A DNA stretch of 64,000 nucleotides from Streptomyces tailanensis (GCF_008386495.1 NZ_VTHJ01000042.1:22504-86503), one strand, 5' to 3'; positions 35,342 through 44,840 are shown, numbered from the stretch's first letter. Translations and numbers: made by a program. Notes: generated by a model not told the origin, from the letters alone.

Positions 35342-36570
35342 CGGACGGCTCCCGAGAGCGAGGGGACGCGGGACACGGCGCCGTACACCCCGGTCACCCC
35401 GTCGGCCACGCGGTCCCAGGTGTAGCGGGTCAGGACCCGCCGACGGCCGGCGGCGCCGAACCGGGCGAGCCGGGCGGGATCGTCGAGCAGGCCGCGGAGG
35501 GTGGCGCCGAGGTCGTGGTCCTCGTCGGTCGGCACCAGCACGCCCGTGACCCCGTCCACGACCGTGTCCAGCTGCCCGCCGACGGCGGTGGCCACGACGG
35601 GCGTGCGGCACGCCATGGCCTCGACCGGGACGATGCCGAACGGCTCGTAGCGGGGGACGGACACCACGAGGTCCGCGCCGGACATCAGCCGCGGCATCCG
35701 GTCCCGGCTCACCCCGCCGAGCAGGGTCACCCGGTCGGCCACGCCGTACTCCTCCGCGAGCGCCCACAACCGTTCGGCCTCCGGTTCGGCGAAGAGCAGG
35801 GCGGGTTCGGGGCCGCCGGCGACGAGGAGTTCGGCGTCGGGGACGTCGGCGAGGGCCCGGATCGCCCGGTCGAAGCCCTTTCGAGGCACCATGCGGCCGA
35901 CGGTGAGCAGCCGCCGCCGCGCGGACCCGGTCCCCCGGGCCCCCGCGACCGGCGCGAACCGCTGGGGATCCACCCCGCAGGGCACGACATGGATGTTCCG
36001 CCGGGGCAGCCCCATGGCGACGAGTTCGGCCACCTCGTCCTGACAGGTGGCGATGATGCCCCCGCACTCCCGCCCCACCGCCGTCTCGACCGTGACACGT
36101 TCGGGCGGACTGGTGTCGGCGGTGCCCTGGTACCGCCTCTTCACCGTGCCGAGGGCGTGGTACGTCTGCACCACCGGCACCCCCAGTGCGCGGGCTCCGG
36201 TCACCGCCGCCAGCCCCGACATCCAGAAGTGGGCGTGCACCACGTCAGGCGGCTCCACGGACCACTCGTCCGCCAGCCATGCCGCGAAGTCCGGTATATA
36301 GGGCAGCAGTTCGTCCTTGGGCAGGGGAGCCGGCGGTCCGGCGGGGACGTGGACGACCCGTACGCCCTCGGGTGTGACGACCCGGTCGGGCAGCCGTGGA
36401 TCGTCCCGGCGGGTGTAGACGACGACCTCGTGACCCCGCCGGGTCAACTGCGCGGCGAGTTGGGCCACGTAGACGTTCTGGCCGCCCGCGTCGGGGCCAC
36501 CGAGCTCGGCCAGCGGACTGGCGTGCTCGGAGACCATGGCGACGCGGCCGGCCGTCGGGTGGCTGCTCAT
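35338..36570 (-). CDS. GT4-family glycosyltransferase
   Basis: A 410-residue GT-B transferase of the sucrose-synthase/MshA-like branch. The acceptor loop ELGGPDAGGQNVYVAQLA is near 22-39, VVHAHFWMSGLAAV near 110, and the donor-binding VGRMVPRKGFDRAIRAL and E-x7-E motif (EPFGIVPVEAMACRTPVV) near 230-320. It resembles enzymes using UDP- or GDP-sugars on soluble or lipid-linked acceptors. ATG 36570 overlaps the upstream stop by 4 nt. Confidence 0.9.
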   Translation of the reverse strand: MSSHPTAGRVAMVSEHASPLAELGGPDAGGQNVYVAQLAAQLTRRGHEVVVYTRRDDPRLPDRVVTPEGVRVVHVPAGPPAPLPKDELLPYIPDFAAWLADEWSVEPPDVVHAHFWMSGLAAVTGARALGVPVVQTYHALGTVKRRYQGTADTSPPERVTVETAVGRECGGIIATCQDEVAELVAMGLPRRNIHVVPCGVDPQRFAPVAGARGTGSARRRLLTVGRMVPRKGFDRAIRALADVPDAELLVAGGPEPALLFAEPEAERLWALAEEYGVADRVTLLGGVSRDRMPRLMSGADLVVSVPRYEPFGIVPVEAMACRTPVVATAVGGQLDTVVDGVTGVLVPTDEDHDLGATLRGLLDDPARLARFGAAGRRRVLTRYTWDRVADGVTGVYGAVSRVPSLSGAVR

Positions 36571-37529
36571 CCGGTGACCTCCTTGACGAGGCGTTCCCAG
36601 TCGCTCCGGAAACGCGGCTCTCCGTAGCGGGCCTGTGCCGCGGCCCTGGCGGCCTCCCCTGTCGAGCGGGCGAGTGCGGGATCGGCGAGGAATGCGCGGA
36701 CGGCGTCCTCCAGTACGTCGAAGCGGTTGGAGACGACCCCGGCCGCCTCGGGTACGGCCTCCCGGACCTCGGTGGTCTCCAGCGCCACCACCGGCATCCC
36801 GAGGAACATGGCCTCCAGCAGTGAGAGTCCGAGCGATGTCCACCGGACGGGGTGCAGATACAGCCGGCAGCGGGCCATCGCCGGGTGCAGTTGGCCCTGC
36901 GGCAGGTCCCGGGCGCGGCAGCGTCCGGCGGGCAGCCCAAGATGGTCGGCGAGTCCGCGCGTGCGCATGCCGAAGACGTCCAGCGGCGCGATGCCCGCGA
37001 ACCGCGGCAGCAGATCCGTTCCCGTCGTCCGCCCGCGCCGCACCGGGTCGTTGACGACGACGGCCGCACGCGGTTCCGCACCAGTCCACAGCGGCCCCGG
37101 GTCGAGGACGCCGTGCTCGATCACCTCGGTCGGAGCACGGCCGTTGTCCCACATCAGCCGGTTGAAGTGGGTCACATGGACAAGGGCGATGTCGGTCCGG
37201 TCGGCGAGGGGGTGGCGGCTGTCGACGGCGGACTCGTGCGGGCTGTTGTGCTCGACGTACACGGCCGGTACGTCGACGCCGGGCCGGCGACCCGTCCACC
37301 GCTCGGCCAGTGCGAGCTCGTGCGGCCGCTGAAGCACCATCAGGTCGATGTCCGCCTCGCGCAACCCGGCCGGGCTCACCTCGCGCACGGTCTCCGGCCA
37401 CCGCCAGGTCCGCGCCCGGCCCAGCCCGTCCGGACCGCGGCCGGGCGTCACGGGCACCAGAAAGGTGTACGGGCCCTGGACCAACGACGTCAGCCATGAG
37501 CCGTGCACATGCCAGACAAGGATGTTCAT
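36567..37529 (-). CDS. GT4-like glycosyltransferase, short form
   Basis: A 320-residue glycosyltransferase with a recognisable C-terminal donor half (LYLHPVRWTSLGLSLLEAMFLGMPVV near 225-250, with the E-x7-E type pattern) and a compact N-terminal half (ILVWHVHGSWLTSL; VYVEHNSPHE). It is short for a GT-B enzyme. The start is ATG 37529 and the end overlaps the next ATG by 4 nt. Acceptor unknown. Confidence 0.85.
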   Translation of the reverse strand: MNILVWHVHGSWLTSLVQGPYTFLVPVTPGRGPDGLGRARTWRWPETVREVSPAGLREADIDLMVLQRPHELALAERWTGRRPGVDVPAVYVEHNSPHESAVDSRHPLADRTDIALVHVTHFNRLMWDNGRAPTEVIEHGVLDPGPLWTGAEPRAAVVVNDPVRRGRTTGTDLLPRFAGIAPLDVFGMRTRGLADHLGLPAGRCRARDLPQGQLHPAMARCRLYLHPVRWTSLGLSLLEAMFLGMPVVALETTEVREAVPEAAGVVSNRFDVLEDAVRAFLADPALARSTGEAARAAAQARYGEPRFRSDWERLVKEVTG

Positions 37530-38533
37530 GGCCTCTCCTGAATCAGTTTCCGCACCGCGAGCACCACGTCATGGCCCGTGACCTCGTCGAGGCACGGATG
37601 ACCCGGCACGGGACAGCGCCGGGCCCTGCTGTCCGCACACGGGGCGTGCTGGTCGCCGAGGACCACGCTCGGCACGCCGTACGGCGCCCACCGCTCCGCC
37701 GGCACGACGGGCGCGAACAGGGACACCACCGGGGTCCCGACGGCCGCCGCCAGATGAGCGGGACCGGTGTTGCCGCACACCACGACATCGGCGGTGCGCA
37801 GCACGCCCGCCAGCGCGGCCGGCGGGGTCCTGCCGCCGAGGTCCACCCCCGAGTCGCCGCTGACCCACCGGGTGAGGTCCGTCTCGTCCGGGCCCCCGGT
37901 GACGACGACACGGTGACCCTCGTCGGCGAGCAACGCGACGGCCTCGGCGCAGTGTTCGGGGCTCCAGGCCCGAGCCGGTGCGCTGGCGCCGGGGTGGACG
38001 ACCACGTACGGGCCGTTCCCCGTCAGGGAGATGGTGTCCGGCGGCGGTACGACACGCAGCCGGCCCGAGTCCCCCGGACGCGGCAGGAAGCCCATGGCCG
38101 CCGCCGTGTCGAGCGCGGCCTCGACCTCGTGCCGGCCGGGCAGCCGCCGATGGCGTACGTCGAGGAGGCGGCCGGGCTGGTCGACGCTGTCGGCGCCGAT
38201 CCGCCCGACGCCGGCCAGCCGCAGCAACAGGGCGGTGGGCAGCGGGCTCTGATGGAACGACGTGAGGATCAGGGCGGCGTCGAACGCCGCCGCCCGCAAC
38301 CGCTCCACCAGCCCGCCGACGTCCGCTTCGTCGACGTCCGGCGGCCGCACGCCCTCCCAGGGCGCCGCCCACACGATCACCTCGTCCACGTCGGGCAGCA
38401 GCCGGGCGGCGGGCTCGCCGAGCGGGCCGCACAGCATCGTCACCCGCGAGCAGTGCGCGGCGACCGCCCGCACGGCGGGTCCGGCGAGCAGCACATCGCC
38501 GAAACTGTCGAGCCGCACGACCAGCGCCTTCAC
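37526..38533 (-). CDS. GT9 heptosyltransferase-like protein, second copy
   Basis: A 335-residue GT9 protein. The N-terminal LVVRLDSFGDVLLAGPAVRA, VVVHPGASAPARAWSPEHC near 160 and CGNTGPAHLAAAVGTPVVSLFAP near 245 are the hallmarks of the heptosyltransferase family. Of two adjacent GTG codons (38536 and 38533), the second is chosen: GAGGAGG lies six bases before it and it gives the 4-nt GTGA overlap seen throughout the operon. Confidence 0.9.
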   Translation of the reverse strand: MKALVVRLDSFGDVLLAGPAVRAVAAHCSRVTMLCGPLGEPAARLLPDVDEVIVWAAPWEGVRPPDVDEADVGGLVERLRAAAFDAALILTSFHQSPLPTALLLRLAGVGRIGADSVDQPGRLLDVRHRRLPGRHEVEAALDTAAAMGFLPRPGDSGRLRVVPPPDTISLTGNGPYVVVHPGASAPARAWSPEHCAEAVALLADEGHRVVVTGGPDETDLTRWVSGDSGVDLGGRTPPAALAGVLRTADVVVCGNTGPAHLAAAVGTPVVSLFAPVVPAERWAPYGVPSVVLGDQHAPCADSRARRCPVPGHPCLDEVTGHDVVLAVRKLIQERP

Positions 38534-39135
38534 CACGGACCTCCTCGCGCCTCCGCCAGCAGACGGCGAACCGCGGTCAGCAGATCGGGCGCGGTACGCG
38601 GCGCCGCCTCGACCTCCGCACGCCACGTCGCCTCCCTGGGCACGAGCACACTCCGTGCGCCCGCGGCACGGGCGGCCTCCACATCGGCCCCGATGTCGCC
38701 GATCACCACGCAGTCCCGGGGAGCCACGCCCAGCCGACGTGCCGCCTCCAGCACCAGCCCCGGCCGGGGCTTGCGGCAGTCGCAGCCGGCGTCGGGGAGG
38801 TGCGGGCAGTACACCCAGGTGCCGAGACCGCCAAGGAGGGCGTCAGCCCGCGCGTTCACGCGGTGCACGTCGGCGTCCGTGAGCAGTCCACGGCCGACCC
38901 CCGACTGGTTGCTGACCACACCGGTCGCGATGCCCTCCCCGCGCAGCAGCTCCACCGCCCGCCGCGCACCGGGCATTGGCCGCACCAGGGCGGGGTCCCC
39001 GTTGTAGGCGACGTCCTCGACGAGGGTGCCGTCACGGTCGAAGAGGACGGCGGCGACGACGGGCGCCGGGCGGGGTGGGGTGGCGACCCCGTCCCTGGGG
39101 TGTCGGGGTCCGTGGCCCGAGAGCGGTCGCTTCAT
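38530..39135 (-). CDS. gmhB: Heptose-1,7-bisphosphate phosphatase (HAD-IIIA)
   Basis: A 201-residue HAD phosphatase that removes the 7-phosphate between the two HldE reactions. The nucleophile motif LFDRDGTLVEDV is near residue 31, the second motif VVSNQSGVGRG near 74, the zinc-loop cysteines CPHLPDAGCDCRKP near 110 and the acidic IGDIGADVEAA near 143. This four-residue Cys/His set is typical of GmhB. The N-terminus has about 20 extra residues. Overlaps on both sides are 4 nt. Confidence 0.92.
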   Translation of the reverse strand: MKRPLSGHGPRHPRDGVATPPRPAPVVAAVLFDRDGTLVEDVAYNGDPALVRPMPGARRAVELLRGEGIATGVVSNQSGVGRGLLTDADVHRVNARADALLGGLGTWVYCPHLPDAGCDCRKPRPGLVLEAARRLGVAPRDCVVIGDIGADVEAARAAGARSVLVPREATWRAEVEAAPRTAPDLLTAVRRLLAEARGGPW

Positions 39136-40205
39136 GGCGTGCTCCCCGACGGCGTGGTCCGGGGGACGGCCGTTCGCCCCGCCCCCGGCCGTGACGCCGT
39201 GTGCCGCCGAACGGCACCCAGCGGCGCGGCCCCGCGATGACGTACCAGTCCGGCCAGCCAGTGGCGGACCGCGAGCGGCGGGATGAGCACGCTCGTGGCC
39301 GCCATGGTGGCGATCTCGTCAGGGGTGCGCGGGCCCGGCCGGATACGGGCCAGCGCGAACTCGACCGTGCCCAGGGCCCACAGGCCCCCGGCCACGGCGG
39401 CGGCACGCCATCGGCCGGCCGACACGGAGCCGCAGGCGACGAGCGCGGCGGCGGTCACCACCAGGTGCCCGGGGAACCGCCCCCGGGGTGCCTGGGCGCG
39501 CGCCCACCAGTCGCGGCCGTGCAGTCGGCTCATCAGGACGTCGTCCGCGTTGCCGCGCTGGGCGCGCACCGACACCCACCAGTCGACCGCACGCACCGGA
39601 TGGCGGGTCGCGCGCCGTCCGCGGCGCAGTGTCCAACCCGCGTCCCGTACGCGCAGCGCCAGGTCGGCGTCCTCACGGAAGGCCCGGCGGAACCGCTCGT
39701 CGAAGCCCCCGGCCTCCGCCAGCGCGGCCGTACGGTAGGCCATGTCAGCCGTGGCCCAGGCTGCCTCCTCCAGGCCGGCGGTGCCCCTTTCCCAGTCCGT
39801 GGGCCTGCGGTCGGCGGGAAGGGGGACGGACAGCCGCCCCTGGATGCCGCCGGTGGTCACGTCGGCTGCCGCGAGGTCGTCGGCGAGGCGGCCGGACCAG
39901 TCCGGCAGCACCTGGACGTCGTCGTCGAGGAAGACGGTCCAGGGCGCGGTGACCGTACGCCACCCCGCGTTTCGGGCGGCAGCCGGCCCGCGTCCACCGC
40001 TGCGTAGGGTCCGTACTCGCTCACGCAGCGCGCCGGCGGCCTCCAGCGGCAGCTTCCCGGTCGGGTCCGGGCGGTCGTCGACCACGACGATCTCCTGGGG
40101 CGGAGGACCGGTGGCCGTGGTCGCGGCGAGGGCGCGCAGGCAGTCGGCGAGGCAGGCGCGCCCGATCGTCGGGACCACGACGGCGTAGGCGGGCGACTCC
40201 GTCAT
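39132..40205 (-). CDS. GT2-family glycosyltransferase with C-terminal hydrophobic region
   Basis: A 357-residue GT-A transferase: VVVPTIGRACLADCLRAL near 9-26, the metal site FLDDDVQVLPDW near 93 and FREDADLALRVRDAGW near 170. After the catalytic part, two hydrophobic stretches (about 245-285 and 300-315) suggest membrane attachment, so it may act on a lipid-linked or membrane-exported acceptor. ATG 40205 overlaps the upstream carbamoyltransferase stop by 4 nt. Confidence 0.88.
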   Translation of the reverse strand: MTESPAYAVVVPTIGRACLADCLRALAATTATGPPPQEIVVVDDRPDPTGKLPLEAAGALRERVRTLRSGGRGPAAARNAGWRTVTAPWTVFLDDDVQVLPDWSGRLADDLAAADVTTGGIQGRLSVPLPADRRPTDWERGTAGLEEAAWATADMAYRTAALAEAGGFDERFRRAFREDADLALRVRDAGWTLRRGRRATRHPVRAVDWWVSVRAQRGNADDVLMSRLHGRDWWARAQAPRGRFPGHLVVTAAALVACGSVSAGRWRAAAVAGGLWALGTVEFALARIRPGPRTPDEIATMAATSVLIPPLAVRHWLAGLVRHRGAAPLGAVRRHTASRPGAGRTAVPRTTPSGSTP

Positions 40206-41836
40206 GCGAACACCTTCTTCCGCCGGACCGCGAACGGCCCGAGGGCGAGCAGGTCCACCGGCGCGGAACCGAAGCACTCCAGGGCGTCCCGGGGGTCGTC
40301 CACCATCGGGCGGCCGGCGGTGTTCAGGCTGGTGTTGACCACCACGGGCAGTCCCGTCCGGCGCTCGAAGGCGTCGATCATCCGCGCCACCAGCGGCTCC
40401 GCGCCACGGTCCACGGTCTGGATCCGGGCCGTACCGTCCACGTGGACGACAGCCGGGACGCGCTCCCGCCACTCGGCGGCCACGTCGTGCACGAACAGCA
40501 TGTAGGGGCTGGGCAGGGGCCCGTCGAAGAGTTCGGCGGCCCGCTCCGCCAGAACCATGGGCGCGACCGGACGGAACTCCTCCCGTCCCTTCACGGCGTT
40601 GAGCCGCTCCAGGTTCGCGGCCCGGCCCGGGTGGGCGAGCAGCGAGCGGTGGCCGAGGGCGCGCGGCCCGTACTCGCTGCGCCCCTGGAACCAGGCCACG
40701 ATCCCGTCTCCGGCGAGTTCCTCGGCGACGGTCTCGGCGATGTCGTCGGGCTCCTCGTAGGGCACGGCCGCCCGTTCCAGCCACGCGCGCAGTTCGGCGT
40801 CGCTCCAACCGCGCCCCAGGGCGGCGGTCGGCATCGCCTCCACCGTCTCCTTCTGGTGGGCGACGTGCAGCGCGGCGCCGAGCGCCGTACCCGCGTCCCC
40901 GGCCGCCGGCTGCACCCAGACCTCGCGGAACGGTCCCTCCCGGTACAGCCGGGAGTTGGCCACGCAGTTCAGTGCCACTCCGCCCGCAAGCGTCAGCACG
41001 TCCTCGCCGGTGCGTTCGTGCAGCCAGCGCACCAGCCCGAGCAGCACCTCCTCCAGGCATGCCTGGGCGCTGGCGGCCACGTCCGCGTGGTCACGCGACC
41101 ACGGCGCGCTCGCCGCACGGGGCGGCACCAGCGACGACCAGGGCACGGGACGGGCCCGGAACCCGCCCCGGCCGTCCAGACGGACGTACGCGCGCAACTG
41201 GTCGAGGAAGCGCGGCCTGCCGTACGACGCCAGGGCCATCACCTTGAACTCGTCGCTGCTGCGCAGGAATCCGAGGTGCTGGGTGAGGTCCTCGTAGAAC
41301 AGGCCCATCGAGTCGGGCAGCGACTGCGAGCCCAGCACGGTGAGTTCGCGGTTCGCGTAGCGGCCCGCCAGATGCGAGCCGCACTCGCCGCGCCCGTCCA
41401 GGACCAGCACGGCGCAGTCCGGATACGGGGAGGCCTGGCCCGCCGAGGCGGCGTGGGCCACGTGGTGCGCGACGAAGCGCACCTTGGCCGGGTCGAGGCC
41501 GGGCAGCGCCTCGGCGAGGAACTCGGGGGCACGCCGAGCGTACTCCTGACGAAGCCGGTCCCAGGGGTCGTGCAGGCCCAACTGCTCAGCGGGATGGGCG
41601 AGTTCGGGATCGTACGAGTAGGCGACGGCGTCCAGTTCGGCCGGGGCGAGGCCGGCCTGGTCCAGGCACCAGCGGGCGGAGAGTTCGGGCAGTTCCCACG
41701 CGGAGAAGGGGACGGGGCGCTTGCCGTGCTTGCGTCGGCTGAAGCGCTCCTCCTCGGTCGCGGCGACGATCCTGCCGTCCACGACCAGGGCGGCGGCGGG
41801 GTCGTGGAAGAGGGCGTTGATTCCCAGGACACGCAT
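40202..41836 (-). CDS. Carbamoyltransferase of the NodU/CmcH/TobZ family
   Basis: A 544-residue enzyme expected to transfer a carbamoyl group from carbamoyl phosphate to a sugar hydroxyl. The N-terminal ASKHA-like part starts LGINALFHDPAAALVVDG and includes the metal-binding VAHHVAHAASA near 125 and LDGRGECGSH near 145. The C-terminal YrdC-like part has WFQGRSEYGPRALGHRSLL near 385 and PVVVNTSLNTAGRPMV near 500. GGAGG lies seven bases before ATG 41836. It is the first gene of the tightly overlapping eleven-gene operon. Carbamoylated heptoses or hexoses would be consistent with the neighbours. Confidence 0.92.
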   Translation of the reverse strand: MRVLGINALFHDPAAALVVDGRIVAATEEERFSRRKHGKRPVPFSAWELPELSARWCLDQAGLAPAELDAVAYSYDPELAHPAEQLGLHDPWDRLRQEYARRAPEFLAEALPGLDPAKVRFVAHHVAHAASAGQASPYPDCAVLVLDGRGECGSHLAGRYANRELTVLGSQSLPDSMGLFYEDLTQHLGFLRSSDEFKVMALASYGRPRFLDQLRAYVRLDGRGGFRARPVPWSSLVPPRAASAPWSRDHADVAASAQACLEEVLLGLVRWLHERTGEDVLTLAGGVALNCVANSRLYREGPFREVWVQPAAGDAGTALGAALHVAHQKETVEAMPTAALGRGWSDAELRAWLERAAVPYEEPDDIAETVAEELAGDGIVAWFQGRSEYGPRALGHRSLLAHPGRAANLERLNAVKGREEFRPVAPMVLAERAAELFDGPLPSPYMLFVHDVAAEWRERVPAVVHVDGTARIQTVDRGAEPLVARMIDAFERRTGLPVVVNTSLNTAGRPMVDDPRDALECFGSAPVDLLALGPFAVRRKKVFA

Positions 41837-41884
41837 ACAGGGCCTCCGGGGCGGCGTGGTGGACGAGGTCTCAGGCCCGGGGTC

Positions 41885-42916
41885 TCAGGCCCGCGGCGCC
41901 GGTTCTCGCGTCGGTCGCGTCGGTGGCGTCTCGCCCGTCTCTCGCGTGGGCTGCGTCGCGGCGAAGTGGGCGATCGTCTGCTTGATCCCTTCCTCCCAGG
42001 GCACCTTGGGCTCCCAGCCCAGCAGCTCCCGGGCCATACGGGTGTCCGGGCGGCGGCGCTGCGGATCGTCGACCGGGCGGTCCACGAACTCCACGGTCGA
42101 GGAGGAACCCGCCAGCTCCACCACCCGGCGGGCGATGTCACGCACGGTGACCTCGTCGGTCCCGCCGATGTTCACCGGGCGCACCGAGTGGCTCGCGGCC
42201 ACCAGCAGAATCCCGTCGACCGTGTCGTCCACGTAGCACAGCGACCGCGTCTGACTGCCGTCCCCCGCCACCGTCAGCGGTTCATCGGCCAGGGCCTGAC
42301 AGACGAACGTGGGCACGGCACGGCCGTCGTGGGCGCGCATGCGCGGGCCGTAGGTGTTGAACAGGCGCACGATGCCCGCATCGGCGTTCCGGACCCGCAC
42401 ATGTGCGGTGACCAGCGCCTCCGCGAAGCGTTTGGACTCGTCGTACACGCTGCGCGGACCCACCGGGTTGACATTGCCCCAGTAGTCCTCGCGCTGCGGA
42501 TGCACCAGGGGATCGCCGTACACCTCGGACGTCGAGGCCAGCAGGAACCGCGCCCCGTCCCGCTCCGCGACGGCCAGCATGGTGCGGGTGCCCAGGCTGC
42601 CCACGTCGAGCGTCTCCAAGGGCAGCCGGAGGTAGTCGGCGGGGGAGGCGGGACACGCGAAGTGCAGGATCAGGTCGTACGGCCCCGGCAGGCGCTCGGG
42701 GCATTCGGGCGCGGATACGTCGCACTCGACGAACCGGAACCCCGGCCGGCCCCCCAGATGCGCCACATTCGACCGTGACCCGGAGCACAGGTTGTCCACG
42801 CAGTCGACTTCGACACCCGAAGCCAGCAGGCGCTCGCAGAGATGGCTGCCGAGGAACCCGGCGCCGCCCGTCACCACGGCACGGCGCCAGGGCGCACGAG
42901 AGGAAGTGTCAGTCAT
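41885..42916 (-). CDS. NAD-dependent UDP-glucuronate decarboxylase-like epimerase/dehydratase
   Basis: A 343-residue extended short-chain dehydrogenase. The NAD motif VVTGGAGFLGSHLCERLL is near 14-31, and HFACPASPADYLRLPLETL near 90 is distinctive of UDP-xylose synthase (Uxs) relatives. The catalytic Ser/Tyr-Lys are in LLASTSEVYGDP and SVYDESKRF. This makes a pentose or related nucleotide sugar likely, rather than the heptose 6-epimerase HldD, although the latter is in the same superfamily. The C-terminus ends in a low-complexity Thr/Pro/Arg tail. AAGGA lies upstream of ATG 42916. It is 48 bp before the carbamoyltransferase start and probably heads the operon. Confidence 0.88.
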   Translation of the reverse strand: MTDTSSRAPWRRAVVTGGAGFLGSHLCERLLASGVEVDCVDNLCSGSRSNVAHLGGRPGFRFVECDVSAPECPERLPGPYDLILHFACPASPADYLRLPLETLDVGSLGTRTMLAVAERDGARFLLASTSEVYGDPLVHPQREDYWGNVNPVGPRSVYDESKRFAEALVTAHVRVRNADAGIVRLFNTYGPRMRAHDGRAVPTFVCQALADEPLTVAGDGSQTRSLCYVDDTVDGILLVAASHSVRPVNIGGTDEVTVRDIARRVVELAGSSSTVEFVDRPVDDPQRRRPDTRMARELLGWEPKVPWEEGIKQTIAHFAATQPTRETGETPPTRPTREPAPRA

Positions 42917-43457
42917 GGGAAGTCCTTCGGCCGCGCTCGCGGGAGCCCCGGCGGCGCGGTGGCGGGGCACACGCCGACCGGTGGGCACGAGAGGCTCTGT
43001 GTGGGGGGTGAAAGGGCAAGAGGGCAGGGGCCTGTAGACGTCTCCCTGGGAACCATGGCCGTACCGGCCGGCCGCCGCTTTCCCGACGGCACTGTCACGG
43101 GGTTCCCGCGCCAATGGCTTTCACACGTTGCTTCTTATGATGCGCATGTCACCGCGACACTCGCGACTTCTGCGGTGAAGCCGTCTTCAGCCCATGAACG
43201 CGGCTCGGTGCGAACCGCCGGCGGCCGGTCCGCGAGCTGTCTGTGAGCAACCGCACTCGGCGCGGCAAAGGCCAGGAAACAGGGGGAAGTTGAGCCCCGG
43301 AGGCCGACGTCGGGGCGCGCACCGCGGACGGCTCGCCCGTCCCGTCTGCCACGATGGTCGAGCCTTGACCGATCAGGTGGAGCGGCCGCGCAGCGCAGCC
43401 GGCGTTCCTCGGTTCCGCCGACCGTCTGTTCCCGCCTCGCCCTTCGGGTATCGCACT
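42917..43457. other. Intergenic region between the heptose operon and the MFS gene
   Basis: About 540 bp without a convincing gene. It should hold the leftward promoter of the epimerase/heptose operon and the rightward promoter of the exporter. An AT-richer patch with a TATGAT hexamer (around 43135-43140) is the best -10 candidate for rightward transcription, but I see no matching -35. No RNA gene was recognised. Confidence 0.5.
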
Positions 43458-44840
43458 GTGCCTTCCGCTCCCTCGCGTTTTCCTGCCCCTGACCTCGCCC
43501 CCGTGCCGTCCCGGGAGCCGTCGCGTTCGCCGTGGCGGTCCCTGCGGTACCGCAGCATGCGCTGGTGGTCCGTCGCGAACTTCGTGTCGAACGCCGGCAC
43601 CTGGATGCAGCTGACGGTGCAGAACCTCCTCGTCCTGCAGATCACCGGCTCGGCCGCCGCGACCGGGCTGTCCATGTCCGTCCAGGCCGCGCCGGCCCTC
43701 GTGGTGAGCCTGCTGGGCGGAGCGGCCGTCGACCGCTGGCCGCGCAAGCTGACGGCCACCGTCAGCCAGGCGCTCCTCGGCACGGTCGCCTTCGTGACGG
43801 CCGTACTCGTGGCCCTGGACCGGCTCGACATGACGACCCTGCTGGTGCTGGCCGCCGTGACCGGCACGATCGCCACGGTCGACGGACCGGCGTGCGCCCT
43901 CCTGGGTAACGACCTCGTTCCCGTCGAGGACGTACCCTCCGCCATCGGCGTGGGCGCGCTGGTCCACAGCGCCGGCCGGCTCGTCGGGACCGCCCTGGCC
44001 GGTGTGACGGTCGCCTTCCTGGGGACGGGCGCCGCGTACGCGGCCAACGGGGTGTCGTTCCTGTTCGTGGCCGCGGTCGTCCCCTTCCTGCGTCCGGCGC
44101 CCGGAGCGGTGGCGGCGGGCTCCGTGACGCCGACCGCCGGGGCGGGGACCGGGGCCGCTGCCGCGCCCGACAAGGCGGCCACCGGTTCGGGCATGACCGT
44201 ACGAGAGGGTCTGCTCTTCTTCGCGCGCCGTCCCCGTCTGGTCGCCCTCGCCGGGATCACCGGGCTCAGCTCGATCTTCGGCCGCAACTACGGTCTGACG
44301 CTGGCCGTCCTCGTCACCGGGCCCCTCGCGGGCGGCGCGGGCGCGTTCGGCACCGTCTCCACGGTCCTCGCCGTCGGCGGCATCCTCGGAGCGGTCCTCG
44401 GCGCCCGGCTGCGCCGTCCGTCCGTCCGCCTGGTGGGTACCCTGGCCGCCGCCGGAGCGCTGCTCCAACTCGCGGCGGGCCTGTCACCGTCGCTGGCCGT
44501 CCTGCTGGTGCTCGTGCTGCCCATGGCCGTCCTGGAGTCCGTCTCCGACACCGCCGGAACCGCCGTCCTCCAGACCGACCCGCCCGCTCATCTGCGCGGC
44601 CGCGTCCTCGGCGTGTGGGGCAGCGTGGGCACGGTGTGGAGCCTCGGCGGACCGCCGGCGCTGGGCCTGCTCATGGAACTCGCCGGAGCACGCGGCGCCC
44701 TCGTCGCCGGCGGCCTGCTCATCGCCGGCACGATCGGCACGGCTTCCCTCCTACGGACCCGCCGCACCCCGCCCCCGGTGCCCCTCCCGAGGAAGCCGGG
44801 CGGCCTTCAGGACCGGAAGGCCCTGAGCGCGGCCGCCTGA
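43458..44840 (+). CDS. MFS exporter (EntS/MFS_3-like)
   Basis: A 460-residue major facilitator with about twelve membrane spans, of the enterobactin-exporter-like MFS_3 group often annotated as drug exporters. The first span starts near SVANFVSNAGTWMQLTVQNL, and the loop GGAAVDRWPRKL near 95 is the conserved motif between spans 2 and 3. A Gly/Ala-rich cytoplasmic loop of about 40 residues separates the two halves. The N-terminal 35 residues are Pro/Ser/Arg-rich; GTG 43458 or GTG 43503 could be the true start. It stands alone and its substrate is unknown. Confidence 0.82.
   Translation: MPSAPSRFPAPDLAPVPSREPSRSPWRSLRYRSMRWWSVANFVSNAGTWMQLTVQNLLVLQITGSAAATGLSMSVQAAPALVVSLLGGAAVDRWPRKLTATVSQALLGTVAFVTAVLVALDRLDMTTLLVLAAVTGTIATVDGPACALLGNDLVPVEDVPSAIGVGALVHSAGRLVGTALAGVTVAFLGTGAAYAANGVSFLFVAAVVPFLRPAPGAVAAGSVTPTAGAGTGAAAAPDKAATGSGMTVREGLLFFARRPRLVALAGITGLSSIFGRNYGLTLAVLVTGPLAGGAGAFGTVSTVLAVGGILGAVLGARLRRPSVRLVGTLAAAGALLQLAAGLSPSLAVLLVLVLPMAVLESVSDTAGTAVLQTDPPAHLRGRVLGVWGSVGTVWSLGGPPALGLLMELAGARGALVAGGLLIAGTIGTASLLRTRRTPPPVPLPRKPGGLQDRKALSAAA

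Noticed and set aside
30424..41836. Known heptose-containing antibiotic cluster (septacidin-like)
   Set aside because: Heptose supply genes are present, but no amino-transferase, acyltransferase or other tailoring set for such an antibiotic is seen. Many glycosyltransferases point instead to a polymer or glycoconjugate.
41885..42916. Heptose 6-epimerase (HldD) identity for the epimerase gene
   Set aside because: The SPADYLRLPLETL-type segment and STSEVYGDP fit UDP-glucuronate decarboxylases better than HldD.
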